Positions 1 through 5,055 of a stretch of DNA of 5,055 nt are shown piece after piece. The notes under the pieces were generated by a model. It did no database searches. It saw only the letters and a list, made by a program, of their open reading frames with translations, and was not told the DNA's origin. A program made the position numbers and the translations under genes. Position 1 is the stretch's first letter; every line of letters begins with the position of its first letter. Origin of the DNA: Marisimplicoccus framensis_A (lineage in GTDB: Bacteria; Bacteroidota; Bacteroidia; Flavobacteriales; Flavobacteriaceae); NCBI GenBank assembly GCA_042088875.1, contig JBELLF010000055.1, positions 1 through 5,055 on the forward strand. Reading direction: 5' to 3'.

Positions 1-281
1 GGATAATGAAGAAAATTAGGTGTTAGAATTGATACAACTTGAATTCTTTCATTTTCGTCAAGTTTTAACTCCTCCTCAATCATCTTTTCATAGTCCTCAT
101 ATATTCTTTTTTTATTTAATCCTATTTCTTCAGCAAATTTTAAATTCTCAGAAAAATCTGGATTAAACACACCTCCAATTATTTTATAGTTGTCATGCAT
201 AGATGATGCAATTCTATGAACTATTCCAATTAGAGAATCACCACCACCACCTAAGATTCCTAGTCTAATTTTATTTTTCAA
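1..281 (-). CDS. Gfo/Idh/MocA-family NAD(P)-dependent oxidoreductase, N-terminal part (cut by left window edge)
   Basis: The visible 93 codons form the N-terminal Rossmann half of a Gfo/Idh/MocA oxidoreductase, a family that interconverts hydroxyl and keto groups on sugars and polyols with NAD(P). The dinucleotide loop is a glycine-rich GILGGGGDSLIG at residues 8-19, followed by VHRIA (21-25). A second strand reads IIGGVFNP (34-41), and the strand with SILTPNFLHYP sits at the cut end (from residue 84); TPNxxHYP is the usual family motif after the third strand. The full protein is normally about 350-400 residues, so three quarters lie outside the window. The start is TTG at 281-279. An in-frame TAG lies only two codons upstream (287-285), and no ATG or GTG lies between that stop and the glycine loop, so TTG is the only reasonable initiator. 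The start overlaps the transporter stop by 11 bp, indicating one transcript and coupled translation. There is no signal peptide, so the product is cytoplasmic. The substrate is unknown; a keto-sugar or inositol-type polyol is likely from the neighbours. Confidence 0.88.
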   Translation of the reverse strand, partial: MKNKIRLGILGGGGDSLIGIVHRIASSMHDNYKIIGGVFNPDFSENLKFAEEIGLNKKRIYEDYEKMIEEELKLDENERIQVVSILTPNFLHY

Positions 282-1479
282 CTTCTATTTTCTCGTTTTT
301 AAATGTTACAATAAAAATCACTAATACTACTGCTGCAAATATTGCTGGAAATGTCCAAATTTGAGTCCAGTCATGTCCTGATTCAATAGCATATTGATCA
401 GTAATAATACCTGCAAGTCTAAAACCAATTAACATTCCAATTCCATAAGTTGCAAGAGCAATTAAGCCTTGAGCTGCACTTTTATATTTCTCACCTGCTT
501 TATAGTCGGTATATATCTGGCCAGAAACAAAGAAAAAATCATAGCAAATTCCATGAAGAACAATACCGAAAATTAACATCCAAATATTTGATCCAGTATC
601 TCCAAATGCAAATAGAACATATCTTAGACTCCATGCAAGCATTCCAATAATAAGTGTTTTTTTAATCCCATATTTATTTAGAAAAATTGGAAGTAATAAA
701 ATAAATAATGCTTCAGATATTTGACCTAATGTCATAACACCTGCTGCATTAGCCATCCCAAGTTCATTTAAAAATAAATTAGCATCCTGATAGTAAAAAG
801 CTAGAGGTATACATATCAGTATAGATGATAGGAAAAAAACTAAATATCTAGTATCTCTTAAAAGTTGAAGAGCATCAAGACCTAAAATTTCTCTAAGGCT
901 AGGACTCTCATTTTTTGCTTTTGGAGGAGTTTTTGGTAAAGTAAAACTAAAGACACCTAATATTGCAGATACAACTGCAGCTAAATAAAAAGTATATTCA
1001 AGTGTTTGCATAGCTTCCCAGCCAACTCCATAACTAATTACAAGACCAGCAACAATCCATCCTATAGTACCCCAAACTCTAATTTTTGGAAATTCCTTAG
1101 AAGGATCTTTCATTTGTCTAAAGGCTATAGAATTAACTAAAGCTAGGGTTGGCATATAAAGTATCATATATATTAGTATGTATGGATAGAATGCGTCAAA
1201 ACCTAAAGCTATTGAACACATAAAGAGAAGTCCTCCTCCAACAATGTGAATAATGGCTAGAATTTTTTCTGCATCAAAATATCTATCTGCAATTAATCCA
1301 ATAATAAATGGAGCAATAATTGCACCCCATGATTGGGTCTCATATGCTAATGAAATTTCTCCACCAGATGCACTAAAAGCTTGTGAAAGAAAAGTTCCCA
1401 TTGTAACAAACCAACATCCCCAAATAAAAAACTCCAGGAACATCATTATACTAAGTTTAATATTTATTGTATTACTCAT
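271..1479 (-). CDS. MFS transporter of the nucleoside:H+ symporter (NupG/XapB-like) family
   Basis: This is a polytopic inner-membrane transporter of 402 residues with about 12 hydrophobic segments and a longer polar loop in the middle (about residues 183-205), as expected for an MFS permease. Several stretches match the NupG/XapB type: IADRYFDAEK after TM2 (63-72), FPKIRVWGTIGW (130-141), GQISEALFILLLPIF (252-266) and YDFFFVSGQIY (313-323). Characterised members carry nucleosides by proton symport. In Bacteroidota, relatives beside TIM-barrel and Gfo/Idh genes are usually called nucleoside permeases but may carry sugars or keto-sugars, so specificity is uncertain. I chose the ATG at 1479-1477. 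It begins MSNTINIKLS directly before TM1 as in relatives, and it lies one base after the TAA of the upstream gene (TAATATG), which suits translational coupling. An ATG six codons earlier (1497) would overlap that gene by 17 bp and adds only a short leader. The 3' end overlaps the next gene by 11 bp. Confidence 0.9.
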   Translation of the reverse strand: MSNTINIKLSIMMFLEFFIWGCWFVTMGTFLSQAFSASGGEISLAYETQSWGAIIAPFIIGLIADRYFDAEKILAIIHIVGGGLLFMCSIALGFDAFYPYILIYMILYMPTLALVNSIAFRQMKDPSKEFPKIRVWGTIGWIVAGLVISYGVGWEAMQTLEYTFYLAAVVSAILGVFSFTLPKTPPKAKNESPSLREILGLDALQLLRDTRYLVFFLSSILICIPLAFYYQDANLFLNELGMANAAGVMTLGQISEALFILLLPIFLNKYGIKKTLIIGMLAWSLRYVLFAFGDTGSNIWMLIFGIVLHGICYDFFFVSGQIYTDYKAGEKYKSAAQGLIALATYGIGMLIGFRLAGIITDQYAIESGHDWTQIWTFPAIFAAVVLVIFIVTFKNEKIEVEK

Positions 1480-1480
1480 A

Positions 1481-2431
1481 TTATATTGACTGACCAATTT
1501 TAATTAATAAATCTCTAGTTGCTTTAATTCCATCCTCTTCAGATAACCTCTCACCTTCATATTCAACACCCACATAACCAGTGTATCCAAAACTTTTTAT
1601 AATTTTCATCATTCTCATATAATCAATAGTTTTTTCATCTCCATTATCATCAAAATCATTTGACTTTGCACTTACTGCAAATGCCTTTGGCATCATTTCT
1701 TCTACTCCTTGATATAAATCATACATTTTTTCACACGAACCATTGAATACAGAACCATATCCCTCGTCAGCCATACAGAAATTACCAAAATCAGGTAGAG
1801 TACCAACATTATCCATGTTTGTTCCATAAATAACATTCATCAGTTCTGGAATATTTGAAGTGATTCTACCATGATTTTCAACAATTACATTTATCCCAGT
1901 TCCTTTTGCATATTCTCCTAGCTTTGATAAACTATCAATTGATAAATTTTTCCATGTTTCAACATCTTTGGAACCATAAAGATTTAATCTTATTGATGAG
2001 CAATTCATTGCAGCAGCAGTATCAATCCATAACTTATGATTATCTATTGCAATCTGTCTAATGTCCTCATTCTCGTCTGCTAAGTCACCTTCATCATCTA
2101 TCATAATAAGTACGTTTTCAACTCCGTTATCATCTGCAAGTTGATTATTCTTTAAAATAAATTCTTTAATAGCTGAAGATTTATCTTCACTTTTCATAAC
2201 ATCATCATATAATTGGTTTACATATTCAAGACCTGTAAAACCTAAGTCACTAGATTTCTTAGCAAATAAATATGGATCCATTCCTCCACCTCTGATAGCT
2301 TTGTTTAAGGACCATTGAGCAAGAGATAGTTTAAAAAATAATTCTTTTTGATTTTCACAAGATATATAACCTAGAGATGATATACCCAGCGCACCTGTTG
2401 AAGCTAATTTGATGAATTCTTTTCTTTTCAT
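1481..2431 (-). CDS. Exported sugar phosphate isomerase/epimerase-like TIM-barrel protein, predicted lipoprotein
   Basis: This is a 316-residue protein of the xylose isomerase-like TIM-barrel (AP endonuclease 2) superfamily, which includes sugar isomerases, epimerases and keto-glycoside-cleaving enzymes. The N-terminus (1-25) is a signal peptide: KRKEFIK resembles the Tat motif but has Arg-Lys in place of Arg-Arg, followed by a short hydrophobic stretch and YISC, a plausible non-ideal lipobox with Cys25 as the lipidated residue. The barrel begins at LSLAQWSLN (35-43). Likely metal or acid-base residues are Glu185 in VIVENHG, Asp214 in LPDFGNF and Glu290 in GYVGVEYEG. In VSAKSNDFD (253-261), near where related enzymes place a further ligand, Asn258 is found and there is no histidine. 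It is the first gene of the leftward unit, followed at once by the transporter. A periplasmic or membrane-attached place fits with acting on the product of the exported GMC dehydrogenase opposite. Annotation as 'hydroxypyruvate isomerase' or 'sugar phosphate isomerase' would be by fold only; the reaction is not known. Confidence 0.87.
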   Translation of the reverse strand: MKRKEFIKLASTGALGISSLGYISCENQKELFFKLSLAQWSLNKAIRGGGMDPYLFAKKSSDLGFTGLEYVNQLYDDVMKSEDKSSAIKEFILKNNQLADDNGVENVLIMIDDEGDLADENEDIRQIAIDNHKLWIDTAAAMNCSSIRLNLYGSKDVETWKNLSIDSLSKLGEYAKGTGINVIVENHGRITSNIPELMNVIYGTNMDNVGTLPDFGNFCMADEGYGSVFNGSCEKMYDLYQGVEEMMPKAFAVSAKSNDFDDNGDEKTIDYMRMMKIIKSFGYTGYVGVEYEGERLSEEDGIKATRDLLIKIGQSI

Positions 2432-2527
2432 ATTCTATTGGTTTTTTATATTAGCATAAATATAAATTTAAATAATTAATTACGATTTCAAGTATATATT
2501 CTTTAAATTGAAAAAAACTAAATAAAA
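2432..2527. promoter_or_regulatory. Divergent intergenic region expected to hold both promoters
   Basis: These 96 bp, almost entirely A and T, are the only non-coding stretch in the window and separate the start codons of two head-to-head units, so both promoters should lie here or overlap the gene starts. No strong Bacteroidota promoter (TTTG, then about 19 bases, then TAnnTTTG) is visible. The nearest is TATACTTG on the minus strand (2496-2489), one mismatch from the -7 consensus, but it has only a T-run where the upstream TTTG should be. A perfect 10-bp palindrome TAATTAATTA sits at 2473-2482; in such AT-rich DNA it may be chance. The bases before the GMC start (AACTAAATAAAA) are A-rich, with no Shine-Dalgarno sequence, as is common in this phylum. 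The role is inferred from gene orientation. Confidence 0.55.
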
Positions 2528-4234
2528 ATGCAAAACAAATTTGATGCTATAGTTGTAGGAACTGGAATTAGTGGTGGATGGGCAGCAAAAGAATTGACTG
2601 AAAAAGGCCTCAAAACTCTCGTGCTTGAGAGAGGTAGAATGATAAACCATATTGACGACTACCATACAGCAAATATGGATCCATGGGAATTTGAGGGTGG
2701 CAATACTATTACACAAGAAACTTTAAAGAGACAACCTAAGCAAAGTAGAACGGGTTATGTAACCCAAGAGTCTCATAAACATTTTTTTGTTGATGATTTT
2801 GATCATCCATATAATGACGATGAAAATAAATTTAATTGGATTAGAGGATACCATGTTGGTGGAAGATCTTTAACCTGGGGAAGACATACTTACAGGCTCT
2901 CTGAATTTGATTTTGAAGCTAATTTGAAAGATGGAATTGCAGTTGATTGGCCTATTAGATATAAAGACATAGCTCCTTGGTATGATTATGTTGAAGAATA
3001 TATAGGAGTTCAAGGAAGGGCAGAGGGACTTCCACAATTTCCAGATGGTAATTTTTTAAAACCATTTGAACTTAATGTTCTAGAGCAGCATATGAGAAAT
3101 AGTATTTCAAATAATTTCTCAGATGGTAGGATTTTATCAAATGCAAGAACTGCTCATATAACCGAGGGTACTAAACCAGGTCTTGGCAGGGTTACATGTC
3201 AATATAGAAATAGATGTATGAGAGGTTGTCCATATGGTGCCTATTTTAGCAGTAATTCATCAACCTTACCTGCTGCCGAAGCAACTGGTAATATGACACT
3301 TATGCCAAATTCAATTGTACATGAGATTATATATGATGAAGACAAAAAAAGAGCAAAAGGTGTAAGAGTAATAGATTCTGAGAATAATCAATCCTATGAA
3401 TACTATGCCAAAGTAATTTTTCTATGCTCATCCGCAATTGCCTCAACTTCAATATTAATGCAATCAAAATCTAATAGATTTCCAAATGGAATGGGTAACG
3501 ACTCAGGAGAATTGGGGCATAATTTAATGGATCATCATTTTCAAGTTGGAGCCTCTGGAACATTTGAAGGATTTAAAAATAAAACAACTTATGGAAGAAA
3601 ACCTGCAGGATTTTTTATTCCAAGATTTAGAAATATCGGTGGTGTAACCAATAGGAATGACTTTATTAGAGGATATGGTTATCAAGGAGGTGCATATAGG
3701 GGCTATCAAAGTATAGCTGATAGTAAAGAAGAGTTAATATCATATGGACCAAGATTAAAAGAAAATTTAGTTAAGTATGATGAATGGACTGCAAGTATGA
3801 CTGCTTTTGGTGAAATCCTGCCTTATCATGAAAATAAAATGACTTTAGATTACGAAAAGAAAGATAAATGGGGTCTTCCAACAGTTACTTTTGATGCAAA
3901 AATCAAAGAAAATGAATTTGCCATGAGAAAGGATATGAAGAAACAAGCTGAAGAGATGCTTGAACGATCTGGCTTTAAAGATGTATATGGATGGGAGAGT
4001 AAATACGTCTTCGGGAATGGTATTCACGAGATGGGTACTGCTAGAATGGGTAGAGATCCAAAGACATCTGTTTTGAATGCAAATAATCAAATCCATGAGG
4101 TTAAAAACGTATATGTCACGGACGGCGCATGTATGACCTCCGCTGGTAATCAAAATCCATCAATAACATATATGGCTCTCACTGCAAGAGCTGCTAATCA
4201 TGCAGTTGAAGAATTAAAAAAACAAAACTTGTAA
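2528..4234 (+). CDS. GMC-family FAD-dependent dehydrogenase with predicted 3Fe-4S cluster (catalytic subunit, sugar/polyol type)
   Basis: This 568-residue flavoprotein is the catalytic subunit of a gluconate/glucose/glucoside-dehydrogenase-type GMC oxidoreductase. The FAD dinucleotide motif is VVGTGISGG at 9-17, followed by the ribose-binding acidic end LVLERG (31-36). GGRSLTWGRHTYR (111-123) is the second FAD loop. GELGHNLMDHH (327-337) and the C-terminal block with HEMGTARMG (500-508), VYVTDGACM (528-536) and NPSITYMALTAR (543-554) complete the GMC fold. His500 and Asn543 are the expected catalytic pair. Cys224, Cys230 and Cys234 form Cys-X5-Cys-X3-Cys, the spacing used for the 3Fe-4S cluster in bacterial FAD-glucose dehydrogenase, so electrons probably leave to a cytochrome rather than to oxygen. 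There is no signal peptide; export is probably by hitch-hiking on the Tat-bearing small subunit, encoded one base downstream. Length and motifs are complete. The substrate is unresolved: 3-oxidation of a glycoside, or oxidation of gluconate or a polyol, are all possible. Confidence 0.93.
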   Translation: MQNKFDAIVVGTGISGGWAAKELTEKGLKTLVLERGRMINHIDDYHTANMDPWEFEGGNTITQETLKRQPKQSRTGYVTQESHKHFFVDDFDHPYNDDENKFNWIRGYHVGGRSLTWGRHTYRLSEFDFEANLKDGIAVDWPIRYKDIAPWYDYVEEYIGVQGRAEGLPQFPDGNFLKPFELNVLEQHMRNSISNNFSDGRILSNARTAHITEGTKPGLGRVTCQYRNRCMRGCPYGAYFSSNSSTLPAAEATGNMTLMPNSIVHEIIYDEDKKRAKGVRVIDSENNQSYEYYAKVIFLCSSAIASTSILMQSKSNRFPNGMGNDSGELGHNLMDHHFQVGASGTFEGFKNKTTYGRKPAGFFIPRFRNIGGVTNRNDFIRGYGYQGGAYRGYQSIADSKEELISYGPRLKENLVKYDEWTASMTAFGEILPYHENKMTLDYEKKDKWGLPTVTFDAKIKENEFAMRKDMKKQAEEMLERSGFKDVYGWESKYVFGNGIHEMGTARMGRDPKTSVLNANNQIHEVKNVYVTDGACMTSAGNQNPSITYMALTARAANHAVEELKKQNL

Positions 4235-4235
4235 A

Positions 4236-4781
4236 ATGGATAGAAGAAAGGCTATAAAAAGAATTGGAGCCTCATTTGGGGCAATTACTATTTCATCTGG
4301 AGTTATTTCATTAGTTCAATCATGTAATTCATCTACTACTAACAAAGAGCTTAGTTTTTTTAGTAATAATGAAATAAATTTTCTAGATAGAATTTTAGAA
4401 ATTATAATTCCAGAGACTGATTCTCCAGGAGCAAATTCATTAAATCTTTCAAAATTTGTTGATTCATATGTTGCAAAAAACATAAGAACTGAAGATCAAA
4501 AATATCTAAATGCAATGATTGAAGAATTTATCAATATGATAATCTTTTCAGAAAAAAAACCATCAATTAAAGATGTTGAAAATAAAACTCTAGAAAGATA
4601 CTTCTCCGAACACATAGATAATGGCAGCATGATTGCAGATGATGGAAAAAATTATTCTCAAATATGTGATTTATTTCGCCAAATGGCTGTTAATTCATAC
4701 AAGGCTAGCGAGTACGTTATGGTTAATAAACTTGGATTTGTGTCAATCCCTGGTTATTATGATGGTAATGTTGATGTTTAA
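4236..4781 (+). CDS. Gluconate 2-dehydrogenase subunit 3-family protein (small Tat-exported partner of the GMC dehydrogenase)
   Basis: This 181-residue protein is the small partner subunit that escorts and stabilises GMC dehydrogenases of the gluconate/glucose/glucoside type. It starts with MDRRKAIKRIG, a twin-arginine motif (Arg3-Arg4, Lys8), then a short hydrophobic stretch and VQSC, so Tat export with possible lipidation at Cys30 is expected. After a Ser/Thr/Asn-rich linker comes FLDRILEIIIPETDSPGA (49-66), the family hallmark, and the protein ends in IPGYYDGNVDV, matching the usual PGYYDG-type tail that packs on the large subunit. The start is one base after the GMC stop (TAAAATG), so the two are surely co-translated and likely form a 1:1 complex. 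It has no redox motif of its own. Its TAA stop shares the TTAA at 4778-4781 with the convergent cytochrome gene, leaving no room for a terminator between them. Confidence 0.9.
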   Translation: MDRRKAIKRIGASFGAITISSGVISLVQSCNSSTTNKELSFFSNNEINFLDRILEIIIPETDSPGANSLNLSKFVDSYVAKNIRTEDQKYLNAMIEEFINMIIFSEKKPSIKDVENKTLERYFSEHIDNGSMIADDGKNYSQICDLFRQMAVNSYKASEYVMVNKLGFVSIPGYYDGNVDV

Positions 4782-5055
4782 TCAAGAAGCCTAAAGTATT
4801 CTAGAATCTCTCTTACTTCTTCCTCCAATAAATTTTGATTATACATATATTCAAAATCATATTCCTCTAGCAACTCTATTGCAATAGGATCTTCTTCAAG
4901 CATTTGAATAGGGTTTAAAATCATATTCATTATCCACTCTGGTGACCTTCTACTAAGAATTCCTGACATAGCTGGACCAATATAATCTTCATTGATCATA
5001 TGACAGGATGTACAAAGTTGATTAAATAATTTTTCACCAGAGTTTGCCATAGAAA
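4778..5055 (-). CDS. Small c-type cytochrome, class I-like (5' end beyond right window edge)
   Basis: The visible part is one cytochrome c domain. Numbered from the ATG at 5050-5048, it has GEKLFNQLCTSCH with the heme motif Cys13-Thr-Ser-Cys16-His17, then GPAMSGILSRR (25-35), EWIMNMILNP (38-47) and Met69 as probable sixth heme ligand before the last helix (EEEVREILEYF). The second half is strikingly acidic. That ATG is probably internal. The frame stays open to the window edge, the domain begins almost at once, and heme attachment needs export, so a signal or lipoprotein leader should lie further right. The domain resembles the small cytochromes found in Bacteroidota respiratory clusters, including those next to nitrous oxide reductase genes, but this is from memory of motifs, and no nos gene follows it here. 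Because it converges on a GMC/subunit 3 pair, it could be the electron acceptor of that dehydrogenase, although opposite orientation means a separate transcript. Confidence 0.85.
   Translation of the reverse strand, partial: SMANSGEKLFNQLCTSCHMINEDYIGPAMSGILSRRSPEWIMNMILNPIQMLEEDPIAIELLEEYDFEYMYNQNLLEEEVREILEYFRLLD

Noticed and set aside
450..650. Plus-strand open frame inside the transporter gene, and a similar one at 1253-1489
   Set aside because: Both are shadows of a well-supported membrane protein gene on the other strand and show no family motif or start context.
1480..1497. Upstream ATG at 1497 as start of the MFS transporter
   Set aside because: It would overlap the TIM-barrel gene by 17 bp and add six residues not typical of the family; the ATG at 1479 abuts the upstream stop and begins with the familiar N-terminus.
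2473..2482. TAATTAATTA palindrome as a definite operator
   Set aside because: It is perfect but only 10 bp in nearly pure AT sequence, where such palindromes are expected by chance; it is kept only as a note in the intergenic entry.
2480..2716. Minus-strand open frame of 78 codons crossing the intergenic gap and the 5' part of the GMC gene
   Set aside because: It lies antisense to the conserved FAD-binding region, and its Cys/Ser/Phe-rich composition is that of a complement of coding DNA, with no recognisable motif.
3524..4153. Minus-strand open frames at 3524-3709 and 3845-4153 within the GMC gene
   Set aside because: They are antisense to conserved GMC C-terminal motifs and explain nothing the GMC frame does not.
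4798..4807. ATTCTAGAAT palindrome near the convergent junction as a bidirectional terminator
   Set aside because: It is inside the cytochrome coding region, has no loop, is AT-rich and is not followed by a T-tract, so a stable terminator hairpin is not supported.
1..5055. Mobile element, CRISPR, tRNA or defence system
   Set aside because: No terminal repeats, transposase or integrase motifs, spaced direct repeats, tRNA-like folds or defence domains were seen; the genes are metabolic and tightly packed.

Overview
The window looks like a stretch of an AT-rich Bacteroidota genome, most likely a marine or aquatic flavobacterium. The evidence is indirect: very low GC, A-rich rather than Shine-Dalgarno-like start regions, TAA at every visible stop, Asn/Lys/Ile-rich proteins, and a gene set (Tat lipoprotein TIM barrel, NupG-like transporter, Gfo/Idh/MocA oxidoreductase, GMC oxidoreductase plus 'gluconate 2-dehydrogenase subunit 3') that is characteristic of sugar-catabolic loci in this phylum. 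No rRNA, tRNA, CRISPR array, insertion sequence or prophage gene was seen.

Layout: two units diverge from one 96-bp AT-rich gap (2432-2527). Leftward (minus strand) run a xylose-isomerase-like TIM-barrel lipoprotein (1481-2431), a nucleoside:H+ symporter-family MFS transporter (271-1479, one base after the previous stop) and the first 93 codons of a Gfo/Idh/MocA oxidoreductase (1-281, cut by the window edge, with a TTG start overlapping the transporter stop by 11 bp). Rightward (plus strand) run a GMC-family FAD dehydrogenase with a Cys-X5-Cys-X3-Cys iron-sulfur signature (2528-4234) and, one base later, its small Tat-exported partner of the gluconate 2-dehydrogenase subunit 3 family (4236-4781). 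A small c-type cytochrome (4778 to the right edge) converges on that unit; the two stop codons share one TTAA.

Working model (inference): the GMC enzyme and its Tat partner form a periplasmic or membrane-attached dehydrogenase that oxidises a sugar, glycoside or polyol. Electrons leave through FAD and a 3Fe-4S cluster to a c-type cytochrome, possibly the one encoded alongside. The oxidised (keto) sugar would then be handled by the exported TIM-barrel protein, imported by the MFS transporter and processed by the NAD(P)-dependent Gfo/Idh/MocA enzyme. This resembles known 3-keto-glycoside pathways, but the substrate cannot be read from the sequence. Most of the individual families are well known. 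The points most worth following up are the combination of genes, the degenerate Tat motif and atypical metal-site region of the TIM-barrel protein, and the compact gene junctions.
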